This document shows positions 23,140-30,813 of a DNA stretch of 33,205 nucleotides, one piece after another (position 1 is the first letter of the stretch; each line of letters starts with the position of its first letter). The translations under genes were made by a program, and so were the position numbers. Source of the DNA: Oligoflexia bacterium (lineage in GTDB: Bacteria > Bdellovibrionota > UBA1018 > CAIMNF01); assembly GCA_903845155.1 (NCBI GenBank), contig CAIMWN010000301.1, positions 1 through 33,205 of the forward strand, in the 5' to 3' direction. The notes under the pieces were generated by a model. It worked only from the letters and a program-made list of their open reading frames with translations, ran no database searches and was not told the DNA's origin.

Positions 23140-24619
23140 GAGCCGCGTCCCGCGGTGGCTATCCATTCTAATTCAGTGCGGACTCGTATTTTTTATTTTT
23201 CTCTATCCCTTTCTCACCCTCATGAACAAGTTAAGTTCGTCTTTTTGGAGTGAGCTCTTTTCATCGAGTACGCTTTATATTGTGAAACAAACCTTGTGGA
23301 TGACCGGTGTTTCTCTTTTACTCGTCACTGTGGTTGCACTTCCCTTGGCCGTTTGGTTATCACGGCATCGCACACCATTTTCAAAATATATTCAGTCGGG
23401 TTTTCAAGTGATGTGGATCTTGCCTAATTTTGTTTTTGCATTTTTGGTGGTTGGAGTTCTAAAACTATTCGGAGTCGTGGAGCTTTATTCTTTACGGACC
23501 GTCCTCGTCGCCTGGTTTTTGGTGGCACTTCCTTTCGTCACCATTGGTTTTACGCTTGCGCTGGATGATTTAGATCCACGCGAACAGGAGGCGATGGAAA
23601 CCTTAGGCGCCACTCCTCGTCAGCGTTTTTGGTTTTATGATTTTCCTAAACTAAAAAGGGCGTTTGCATCGACCCTTTTTCATCAGCTTTGGTTTTTTCT
23701 CACGAGCTTTAGTTTAGTAGTATTGTTGGGGGGAGGGCCGCCCCATGAAACGATCGAGGTATCGATTTATACTTCACTCAAGATGGATGAAGTAAATAAT
23801 GAGCGCGCGTTTGCGTTTGTAGTTTGGCAGATTCTTATTTTATGTTTAGTGCGATTGGCACTCAATTGGAATGAATCAAAGGCGCTGCCGGTGGGCCAAG
23901 AATGGCGGGCAGCACCCAGCCCTAAAGAAAAAAGGTGGATGGGTAAATTACTTTTGGCTTTACTCCTTTTACTCGTGAGTACATTTTTTCTGGTTCAAGA
24001 TGATGGTGATCTTTTGTCGTCTTTAGTCACCTCGCTTGCGCTTTCATTGTTAGTGTCAGTTTTCAGTATTTTCTTTTCAATTTTTCTTTATCGGCTTCGC
24101 GCAAGGTTGCTTGCTGAACTTGCGGCATGGACTTCTCCGCTTATTCTATCTTGGCTCTGGTGGCGCGCTTATGCGATTGGCAATTTTACCATTCCATCGT
24201 TACTATTGTGTGTAGCAGTCCAAACCGTACTCTTTGCTCCTTGGGTAAGCAGAATGATTTTCCCACTCTTAGATCGTACCCGGTATTCAGAACTTCAAGC
24301 AGCACAAAGTCTGGGAGCTTCGCCGTTTCGGGCATGGCGGTTGGTAGAGTGGCCTCGGTTGAGAGCTGACTTTCGGTTTATTTTTGCTTGGATTTTTGGT
24401 TTATCCCTCGCAGAGGTGAGTTCCGTCATTCTCTTTTCGAAAGGGGATTTTGAGCCGCTCGCAGTTTGGGTACAAAATCAGTTTAGCCGGTATCATTTGG
24501 GGGATGCTTTAAAGGGAACGATCCTCATGATTATTTATTCTCTTTTTGTTCTCATCTTTTTAGGTAAGAGTGAAGGAGTGAAGCATGGAAAAAATGAATC
24601 AAGCCTACGTAGAATTTAA
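23126..24619 (+). CDS. ThiP-like fused ABC permease
   Basis: About 497 residues from GTG at 23126, which has AGAGG six bases upstream; an in-frame TTG at 23108 is less likely. It contains about 12 membrane helices in two permease halves. Each half has the EAA loop that docks to the ATPase: EQEAMETLGATPRQRFWFYDFP in the first (part, about 155-175) and ELQAAQSLGASPFRAWRLVEWP in the second (part, about 393-413). Such fused two-domain permeases are typical of ThiP and of ferric-iron (FbpB/AfuB) importers. The neighbouring ThiB-like protein favours thiamine. The gene overlaps the ATPase gene by 35 bases. Confidence 0.85.
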   Translation: MIPGKSRVPRWLSILIQCGLVFFIFLYPFLTLMNKLSSSFWSELFSSSTLYIVKQTLWMTGVSLLLVTVVALPLAVWLSRHRTPFSKYIQSGFQVMWILPNFVFAFLVVGVLKLFGVVELYSLRTVLVAWFLVALPFVTIGFTLALDDLDPREQEAMETLGATPRQRFWFYDFPKLKRAFASTLFHQLWFFLTSFSLVVLLGGGPPHETIEVSIYTSLKMDEVNNERAFAFVVWQILILCLVRLALNWNESKALPVGQEWRAAPSPKEKRWMGKLLLALLLLLVSTFFLVQDDGDLLSSLVTSLALSLLVSVFSIFFSIFLYRLRARLLAELAAWTSPLILSWLWWRAYAIGNFTIPSLLLCVAVQTVLFAPWVSRMIFPLLDRTRYSELQAAQSLGASPFRAWRLVEWPRLRADFRFIFAWIFGLSLAEVSSVILFSKGDFEPLAVWVQNQFSRYHLGDALKGTILMIIYSLFVLIFLGKSEGVKHGKNESSLRRI

Positions 24620-25265
24620 ATCATTTCTGATAGAGTTTCCTGATTTCAGGCTTGAGTTGCCATCCCTCGAGCTCAGGCGAAACGATTGGGTCTCGGTGCA
24701 GGCCCCGAGCGGCTTTGGGAAGACCACCTTACTGCGTGCGATTGCGGGCCTGGATCCAGCGAAGGGACAGCTCTCTATTGATGGCAAGCGGATAGATGGT
24801 TTTCCAGTTCATGAACGAAATATTGGGTTTGTGTTCCAAGATCACCTTTTATTTTCCCATTTGAACGCGCTTGAAAATGTAATGGTGGGCCTTAAGCTCC
24901 GCGGAGTAAACGAAGATGAGTCTTTACTCAAGGCCACTGAACTCATGAATAAATTGGACTTAGAAGGGCGAATTCACGCGCCCATCCAAGAACTTTCTGG
25001 CGGGGAGCGACAACGGGTTGCATTGTTGCGAGCCCTGATTTGGGTACCGCAAATATTGTTATTAGATGAACCATTTAAAGGTCTAGATGAAACTACACAA
25101 AGGCAGATGTCTGACTTTATCAGACAATTCGTGGCCGAGCATGGTATCCCCGTGTTATGTGTATCACATCAGAATGAGGGAAATCAGGCTTGGGCAACCG
25201 TAAGTCTGGTCGGACAATTACTGGGAGAAAAACACCATGGCACTCGAACATTCCATCGTCGGTGA
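24585..25265 (+). CDS. ThiQ-like ABC transporter ATPase
   Basis: 226 residues, the size of ThiQ and shorter than most CUT/MOI ATPases, with no C-terminal regulatory domain. Walker A is APSGFGKTT (about 39-47), the Q-loop is GFVFQDHLLF, the ABC signature is LSGGERQR, Walker B is ILLLDEP with the following D-loop GLDE, and the H-loop is SHQ. It powers import through the preceding permease. ATG 24585 has AAGGAG six bases upstream. The 3' end is overlapped by the first ArsA-like gene for 29 bases, so the ATPase pair is part of the same operon. Confidence 0.88.
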   Translation: MEKMNQAYVEFKSFLIEFPDFRLELPSLELRRNDWVSVQAPSGFGKTTLLRAIAGLDPAKGQLSIDGKRIDGFPVHERNIGFVFQDHLLFSHLNALENVMVGLKLRGVNEDESLLKATELMNKLDLEGRIHAPIQELSGGERQRVALLRALIWVPQILLLDEPFKGLDETTQRQMSDFIRQFVAEHGIPVLCVSHQNEGNQAWATVSLVGQLLGEKHHGTRTFHRR

Positions 25266-26121
25266 TTTAAAAAGAATTAATTTGATTTCTGGAAAAGGCG
25301 GAGTGGGACGAACAACTCTTGCTGCGTCTTTTGCACGAAAATGCGCCCTTGCGGGTAAAAAAACTTTAGTCATTGAACTGGAAGACGAATCGGGTTGGGA
25401 TTCACCGCTCGCCCGACAATTTAATTTGAAACATTTTCAAATTGAACCCGAGTCTATTGAAACCAATCTTTATGGTCTATGTTTGTCTGCGCACGTGGGC
25501 CAGGAACGGTTTTTGAATTCATTTTTAAAAATTCATTCCTTGACTCATATGGTGATGGGTAATCAGGGCGTGAAATGGTTTTTAGATGGCGCACCTGCAT
25601 TTAGAGAAATGGGTTATTTTTATCATTTACTCCTGCAGCTGCGTTCTGACTTTGAAGTGATCATCGTAGACCTTCCTGCGACCGGGCACTTGGTCGGTCT
25701 TGCCAGGCTTCCGAATATTCTTTTAAAAATGATCCCCTTTGGTCCAATCGCAGAGCGATTGAAAGAAGGGCAGAAATACTTCTACGACAAAACTCAAACG
25801 GCTGCATGGATTGTGACCCTTCCACAAACGCTGCCAGTCAGTGAAGCGATCGAACTCAAAGAAGCACTCACCACTGAACAAATTCCTGTGGGGGGATACA
25901 TTCTGAATCGTGCGCCATTTAATCCTTTTACCGAGGAAGAGGAAATGATTTTAGAGAGTATGAGTCAGAAGAGTCATGCTCAAAAGTTGATGATTGATCT
26001 CGAACGGATTCGACGACTTCGGGATGCGCAAAAACGATTAGCAGTATCCTATCAAGATCATGTCTGGCTTGCGGCCGAGTCTTTTAATCCAGCAATGGAG
26101 CTTAAAATAAAAAAATGTTAA
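25237..26121 (+). CDS. ArsA/Get3-like ATPase, first of a pair (Walker lysine replaced by Arg)
   Basis: 294 residues, ATG at 25237 with GGGAG nine bases upstream. The P-loop is GKGGVGRTT (19-27). The signature lysine of deviant-Walker ATPases (K20) is kept, while the canonical Walker lysine is Arg25. A second motif, VDLPATGH (about 145-152), corresponds to the DTAPTGHT motif of ArsA/Get3. No arsenite-binding cysteine triad or CxxC zinc site is visible, so a role in arsenite efflux is unlikely. Paired ArsA-like proteins are known in other bacteria, such as Rv3679/Rv3680 of Mycobacterium tuberculosis. The gene overlaps the ABC ATPase by 29 bases and the second ArsA-like gene by 7. Confidence 0.85.
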   Translation: MALEHSIVGDLKRINLISGKGGVGRTTLAASFARKCALAGKKTLVIELEDESGWDSPLARQFNLKHFQIEPESIETNLYGLCLSAHVGQERFLNSFLKIHSLTHMVMGNQGVKWFLDGAPAFREMGYFYHLLLQLRSDFEVIIVDLPATGHLVGLARLPNILLKMIPFGPIAERLKEGQKYFYDKTQTAAWIVTLPQTLPVSEAIELKEALTTEQIPVGGYILNRAPFNPFTEEEEMILESMSQKSHAQKLMIDLERIRRLRDAQKRLAVSYQDHVWLAAESFNPAMELKIKKC

Positions 26122-27206
26122 TCGATTCGATCAAAAATAAACGCTGCTTGATTGTATGTGGAGGAGGGGGGGTGGGTAAAACCACGATCGCCGCCAGTCT
26201 TGCCATCGCAGCGACTCACGAGCGAAAGCGCGTGCTCGTAGTAACGATCGATCCGGCTAAACGATTAGCGGAAGCTTTTGGTTATTCGCTGAAGGATTTA
26301 GAAAGCAGTGGCGAACCACTCGCATTGAGTCCCGCAGTAAAAACGGCGCTGAATATACCCGCTGATGCCTCACTTTCAGTAGGGCTACTCAATCCAAAGT
26401 ATGTGCTCGATCAGATTTTGGAACAGGTATTGACGCCAGAGCAGGCGACTGGCTTGAAGAAAACGCAACTCTTCACCCATTTAAGTGAAATGATCTACGG
26501 CTTGCAAGAGTACACCGCCTATGAATGGGTGACCCGCATGATTCAAAAAAATGAATTTGATTTTATCGTTCTCGATACACCGCCGGCGTTTCATGCCAAA
26601 GATTTTTTCAATGTACCTGAAAAGATTAAGAACTTAATGGAGAGTAAAGTATTTCAGTTATTCGCCCCTAAAAAACATACTTGGTTTACTACCCTCATGT
26701 CGTTTTCGTGGCTAGAGAAACTTCTGGGGGAAAAAATTTTTCATGAGAGTCGGATCTTTTTTGAAACCTTTGCCGCGCTCCGAACTCGTATTTTAGAACG
26801 CTGCGAATGGCTATCTCGTTTTTTCTCGCAAAAGGAAGTTTCCGTTCTTGCAGTGTCAACACCTGAGTCTTCTGCTTTATTTGAACTTGAGGGTTTGGTT
26901 TCATTTTTGAATCAAAAGAATATTCCCATTGAGAGCATCATTTTGAATCAGGTGGAACAAAAGCCTGAGTATCAGCCGAGTGATTATGCTTCAGATCTTG
27001 AATCACAGGGGGGCTTGATTTTGCTAGAAAAGGTCGCGCAAATCCATTCCGAACAAGTAAAAAGAGCCGAAAAGGCCTTTCAGACTGTTGAGCGTTGCAG
27101 AATCAAGTACGATAAAATTGAAATCCTGAGCGTTCCCATGACCTATGCTGAAGAGGGGTTCACCATCCTCTCCCAGGCCTCCGCCGCGCTGATCACCAAA
27201 CGTTAA
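26115..27206 (+). CDS. ArsA/Get3-like ATPase, second of a pair (signature lysine missing)
   Basis: 363 residues. The P-loop is GGGGVGKTT (16-24): the canonical Walker lysine K22 is present but the signature lysine position is Gly17, the reverse of its partner. The ArsA switch I motif VVTIDPAKRLAEAFG (about 42-56) and the switch II-like segment FIVLDTPPAFHAKDF (about 150-164) are clear. The hydrophobic stretch around FFNVPEKIKNL through WFTTLMSFSWLEKLLGE may form the helical client- or membrane-contact subdomain. It lacks the metalloid-binding cysteines of arsenite pumps. It is the last gene of the five-gene operon; no clear terminator follows in 27207-27321. Confidence 0.86.
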   Translation: MLIDSIKNKRCLIVCGGGGVGKTTIAASLAIAATHERKRVLVVTIDPAKRLAEAFGYSLKDLESSGEPLALSPAVKTALNIPADASLSVGLLNPKYVLDQILEQVLTPEQATGLKKTQLFTHLSEMIYGLQEYTAYEWVTRMIQKNEFDFIVLDTPPAFHAKDFFNVPEKIKNLMESKVFQLFAPKKHTWFTTLMSFSWLEKLLGEKIFHESRIFFETFAALRTRILERCEWLSRFFSQKEVSVLAVSTPESSALFELEGLVSFLNQKNIPIESIILNQVEQKPEYQPSDYASDLESQGGLILLEKVAQIHSEQVKRAEKAFQTVERCRIKYDKIEILSVPMTYAEEGFTILSQASAALITKR

Positions 27207-27321
27207 AGTAAATTCATCATTACTTCTTGCAAATCCTCACGCACCTTGTTAGCTTGCGCGGACTGAAAAATAAGAGGGGTTTCTTGTTTAACGTCTTTGA
27301 AAGAGTCGGGGAAAACAACGG

Positions 27322-28209
27322 ATGAGTTTGAATTTAAGACCTGGGGTAGTGTCTTTTTCTATTGCAGTGGTTCTATTGTGTCAGCCAACTTGGTCGTCAG
27401 CCAAGGCCTTTAATCGAAATAGTTTGAGCATGGAAGAGCGTGCGCGTGTAGACGCCTTTGTGAACACCGACATTCGTGCAGATTTTGCCGAACACATTGA
27501 CGAGCGCATTCAGGAAATTTCTACCCATTCGGACGAAGCCCATCAACATGCCTTAAGCAAAGGTGAGTGTGACATGCTCGTGAAAGGCATTTACCTGATC
27601 ATCGCCAATACCCTTCAATCTAAAGGGCTTCCGGTCATGAGTGAGCAGAGCTTTGTCCGTAAAATCAATCGAACTCTTGCCTGGTTCTCTTCTCATGGAC
27701 TGATTCCTGGTGCCATCACGGTGGGCATGAACGCCCGCACTCAATTTGGAGTGGGAGCAGAAGTGGGTCTCCAATTTAACTTTTACCTTTCCAATGGTGA
27801 ACTGAGGATGTCGGGTTTCCACGTTTATGGGGCAGAAGCCGGATTTGCAGAAATGAGCAAGGTCGAGTTTTATGCGTCTCTCTGTTATGGAAACTGCTAC
27901 GGCGGACCCGCGAACGGTTATTATATGGGTCTCGACAGTTCAGTAGGCGTATTGGTTGGAGCGGGTTTTTTTCTTGAAGGCGGAGTCGATTTAACCGATG
28001 CATTTGAGAAATGGTTTCAAGGTGAACAATACACTTTAAAAGAACTGTATGAGTCACGGGCTATCTATGCCGGTTTTGGCTTCGACGTAGGGCAAGGAGC
28101 AGGCGCATCGCTCACGTTAGTGCGATTTCACCTTTCCAAAGATCTCTTGCTTGCAGAACCAGGTAAGTTCCTGACACCTGAAGGGTTTTCAGGCCTAAAG
28201 CTGTTTTAA
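27322..28209 (+). CDS. Exported protein of unknown function
   Basis: 295 residues. A signal peptide (hydrophobic at about 9-22, cleavage after SSAKA) precedes a helical, acidic region (30-110) and then a Gly/Tyr/Phe-rich beta part (about 125-295). The latter includes FGVGAEVGLQFNFYLSNGEL, CYGNCYGGPANGYYMGL and GAGFFLEGGVDLTDAF, with repeated alternating glycines and aromatics. This pattern suggests an outer-membrane-associated or beta-sheet protein, but I do not recognise the family. Three cysteines (one in KGECDM, two in CYGNC) are seen. The start has only a weak Shine-Dalgarno. rlmN follows after eight bases on the same strand, so it may be co-transcribed. Confidence 0.72.
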   Translation: MSLNLRPGVVSFSIAVVLLCQPTWSSAKAFNRNSLSMEERARVDAFVNTDIRADFAEHIDERIQEISTHSDEAHQHALSKGECDMLVKGIYLIIANTLQSKGLPVMSEQSFVRKINRTLAWFSSHGLIPGAITVGMNARTQFGVGAEVGLQFNFYLSNGELRMSGFHVYGAEAGFAEMSKVEFYASLCYGNCYGGPANGYYMGLDSSVGVLVGAGFFLEGGVDLTDAFEKWFQGEQYTLKELYESRAIYAGFGFDVGQGAGASLTLVRFHLSKDLLLAEPGKFLTPEGFSGLKLF

Positions 28210-28217
28210 TTTGATGA

Positions 28218-29144
28218 ATGGGCCGCATGATGAATGAATTAGTCCACCAATCCACCAGTAATGACGGCACCGTAAAAGTGCTTTGGAAGCTTCATGACGG
28301 GAATACGATTGAAAGTGTGATTCTCCCGCGTGCGCTCAAGCAGCGAAAAAAAATTGCGCTCTGGATGAATGCTGAGGTCCCTAGTGTCACAGCGTCAGTG
28401 GCCCCTCGCTATACCGCCTGTATTTCCTCGCAAGTGGGTTGTGCAATGGCTTGTGATTTTTGTTTAACAGGAAAACAAGGCTACCTTAGAAATCTGAGCG
28501 CAGATGAAATCATCGCTCAAGTGGTGGGGCTGAATGAAATTGCTCCCATATCAAATTTAGTCTTTATGGGCATGGGTGAGCCTTTGCAAAACACCGATAA
28601 TGTGGTGAAGGCAATTCAATATTTTTTGAGTCCGAGCGGACTCAAATTGTCGCGCCGGAAAATCACGGTAAGTACGAGCGGGGTTGTTCATGCTCTGCCG
28701 GAACTCGCCAAAACGGGGGTTAAGCTCGCCATTTCCTTAAACGCCACCGACGATACCCTTCGCTCAAAGCTCATGCCCGTGAATCGCAAGTACTCGATAG
28801 AGGCGCTCCTACAAGCAGCAAAGGTCTATGCCTTGGAAACGCGCCAGGCGGTGATGATAGAGTATATTCTTTTGAAAGACCTGAATCACTCGCCTGAAGA
28901 TGCAAGGCGCCTGATTGAGTTTACGAGCGGCTGGAACTGTAAGGTGAACTTGATTCCCTATAATCCTTTTGAGGGAACTCCATTCTTAAGACCTGAGCCC
29001 GGGGAAGTGAAAGCGTTTCAGCATCAACTCGTACAAAAAGGAGTGACGGCGACAGTCCGGTATTCCGGCGGGGATGACATTCTTGCGGCGTGCGGCCAGC
29101 TCAAGAGTTTGAACGCGGTTTTAAAGCGCGGCTTTAGCAGCTAA
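28218..29144 (+). CDS. rlmN: RlmN-type radical SAM rRNA/tRNA adenine C2-methyltransferase, short form
   Basis: 308 residues. It would methylate A2503 of 23S rRNA (and A37 of some tRNAs) by the RlmN mechanism. The 4Fe-4S cysteines are C75, C79 and C82 (GCAMACDFC), the resolving C68 lies in ACISSQVGC, and the methyl-carrier C292 in DDILAACGQL. MGMGEPL, STSGVV and INLIP-like VNLIPYNPF are also present. The usual N-terminal accessory domain (about 80 residues) is missing: the protein begins where E. coli RlmN reads SSDGT. A TGA at 28215 directly before the ATG closes any extension. All catalytic residues are kept, so activity is possible. The 3' end overlaps the opposing MATE gene by 24 bases. 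Confidence 0.88.
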   Translation: MGRMMNELVHQSTSNDGTVKVLWKLHDGNTIESVILPRALKQRKKIALWMNAEVPSVTASVAPRYTACISSQVGCAMACDFCLTGKQGYLRNLSADEIIAQVVGLNEIAPISNLVFMGMGEPLQNTDNVVKAIQYFLSPSGLKLSRRKITVSTSGVVHALPELAKTGVKLAISLNATDDTLRSKLMPVNRKYSIEALLQAAKVYALETRQAVMIEYILLKDLNHSPEDARRLIEFTSGWNCKVNLIPYNPFEGTPFLRPEPGEVKAFQHQLVQKGVTATVRYSGGDDILAACGQLKSLNAVLKRGFSS

Positions 29145-30509
29145 ATGATCGGGGCGCGTGAGCTTGTGCCAGCGAGTCCATAACCCAAATGCGACCGAAA
29201 AAAGCCCAATACAGAGCCCGATCCACAGGCCCTTAATTTCAAGGTGGCGATAAAAACCAAAATAAATCCCGAGCGGTATGCCGATTCCCCAGTGACCAAT
29301 GGCATTCATAATGGCTTGAATCTTGGTCTCTCCAAATCCGCGCAGGCAGCCAGCGATGATGGTTTGCATAGCATCACCAAACTGAAAGATCGCCACGATA
29401 AAAAGTAATTGGCATCCAATTCGCAGAGTTTCGGCATCGGCCGTATAGAGTGATACGATGTAAAATCTTCCAAAAATAAAGATGGCGGAGCCAAAAAGCG
29501 CGTAGATCATTCCTAGCTTGATGGACCTGCGCCCAAGGGCTGCCGCTCTCGGCGCATCTTTTTCTCCGAGCGCTTTGCTCATCGTGAGTGCTGCAGCGGA
29601 ACTGATTCCGAGCGGAATCATAAATGCAAAGCTAGCAAGGCTAATGGCAATGGTGTGTGCTGCATTTTGAATAGCAATGAGTCTTGCGGCTAAAGTGCTT
29701 ACAAAAACGAAAGCGCCCATTTCAAAAAGCATGTGCAGGCTGGTCGGGAGGCCCATCTTTAAAATATTCATGGCATAGGTGCCGTACTGAACCTTGGAGG
29801 GCTTCAGCGGATGACTGATCTTTGATCTCACCCAGTACACCCGCATCCCCAAATATATTAAGATTCCAAAACGAGAGAGAAGATTTGAAATCGCTGAACC
29901 TTTGATTCCCATCGCCGGAAATCCTGCGTGTCCGAGGACGAGCGCCCAGTTCAAAAAGATATTGAGGATGTTTCCGAAGAGAAAAGCATAGGTAGCATCG
30001 TCGGGGTATCCACGTGCTTGTAATTCGACTCGCAAACTTTGAATCAAGAATACGGGGAAATAACTAAGCGCAGTGACATTGCAAAACATCTGCACGTTCG
30101 GAATGATTTCAGGGTTTACCCCCAGGGCCGGAGTGAGTTGCGCGAGGAGTACTAAGCTCACGGTGCTCGCGAGCGCGATGACACAGGCAACGAGGATTCC
30201 GGTGTAGAAGTAGGAGTGTGCTTTCTTTTCGTCGTTTGCACCAATGCTGTGAGGAATAAAATACTCAAGACTCGAAATCAAACCGATTCCCACAATCAAA
30301 AACCAAGCAAAGAGTGAAGTTGCCGTTCCAACAGTTGCAGACGCAGCGCTGCCAAGGTGTTTGCAGAACAGAAGATCGACTAGCTGCATTAAGGATTGGC
30401 CAAGGTAGCTGACCACGCTGTGGAATACAATGTTCCAATACTCCTTGTTTTGTGCGATATTTCTCGGAATATTCGCTTCGGCTGCTTCTAGGTCTTGTGG
30501 TGTGGTCAT
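29121..30509 (-). CDS. MATE-family multidrug/toxin efflux transporter
   Basis: 462 residues with about 12 membrane helices in two related bundles. MATE features include the early QSLMQLVDLLFCKHLGSAASATVG (part, about 38-60), LQARGYPDDATYAFLFGNILNIFLNWALV (part), GMGIKGSAISN-like MGIKGSAISNLLSR and the second-half GCLRGFGETKIQAIMNAIGHW (part). MATE proteins export cationic drugs or metabolites driven by H+ or Na+. The substrate cannot be predicted here. It is transcribed alone from a promoter upstream and runs tail to tail into rlmN. Confidence 0.9.
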   Translation of the reverse strand: MTTPQDLEAAEANIPRNIAQNKEYWNIVFHSVVSYLGQSLMQLVDLLFCKHLGSAASATVGTATSLFAWFLIVGIGLISSLEYFIPHSIGANDEKKAHSYFYTGILVACVIALASTVSLVLLAQLTPALGVNPEIIPNVQMFCNVTALSYFPVFLIQSLRVELQARGYPDDATYAFLFGNILNIFLNWALVLGHAGFPAMGIKGSAISNLLSRFGILIYLGMRVYWVRSKISHPLKPSKVQYGTYAMNILKMGLPTSLHMLFEMGAFVFVSTLAARLIAIQNAAHTIAISLASFAFMIPLGISSAAALTMSKALGEKDAPRAAALGRRSIKLGMIYALFGSAIFIFGRFYIVSLYTADAETLRIGCQLLFIVAIFQFGDAMQTIIAGCLRGFGETKIQAIMNAIGHWGIGIPLGIYFGFYRHLEIKGLWIGLCIGLFSVAFGLWTRWHKLTRPDHLAAKAAL

Positions 30510-30531
30510 AAGTTTTACTTAATGAAAAAAA

Positions 30532-30559
30532 TTAATAACAATAATTAACACTAATTCAA
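30532..30559 (-). promoter_or_regulatory. Candidate promoter of the MATE gene
   Basis: On the minus strand TTGAAT (30559-30554) and TATTAA (30537-30532) are 16 bases apart, in an AT-rich stretch. The predicted start is near 30525, giving a short leader without a clear Shine-Dalgarno. Confidence 0.35.
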
Positions 30560-30663
30560 TGGTTCTGGCAAATTACATTCATAGACAGGTTTTATTTTGA
30601 CTGTGTAAAAATCTCTAGGTCTTTTAAATAAGGTTTATTGATTCGATCACAATCGCACAAACT

Positions 30664-30773
30664 CAGATGATCTGGGAGTGGTGGAACTTTCTCCTCCCCC
30701 CCAATCCCAACTACTCGGGTCCCAACCCAGTAGTGGAAGTTCCGGAACTCCCAGCTCATCTGTTTATTTTTTT
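30664..30773 (+). ncRNA. Large imperfect inverted repeat with nested hairpin and T-tract; candidate small RNA or terminator
   Basis: Left arm 30664-30691 and right arm 30735-30762 match as inverted copies at about 23 of 28 positions. Shared blocks are CAGATGA, CTGGGAGT and GGAACTT. The 43-base loop contains a second hairpin, CTACT-C-GGGT / ACCC-AGTAG (30711-30733), and the right arm contains the perfect palindrome AGTTCCGGAACT (30738-30749). The right arm is followed on the plus strand by TTTATTTTTTT (30763-30773), as in a Rho-independent terminator, yet no plus-strand gene lies upstream for it. A TTGACT at 30597-30602 could be part of a promoter, but no good -10 is seen. The rest of the 30510-30813 gap is AT-rich with nothing else recognised. 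Confidence 0.45.
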
Positions 30774-30813
30774 CCAAAAAATCACTCATTCCGGGCAAGT
30801 CATACTTCAGAAA

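Noticed and set aside
25237-27206. Arsenite efflux operon
   Set aside because: The ArsA-like proteins lack metalloid-binding cysteines, and no arsB, arsD, arsR or arsC is nearby.
30592-30798. 68-codon open frame on the minus strand in the gap before the MATE gene
   Set aside because: It begins with TTG, has no ribosome site at a proper distance, and its codons are largely the arms of the inverted repeat, which explains the open frame better than a protein.
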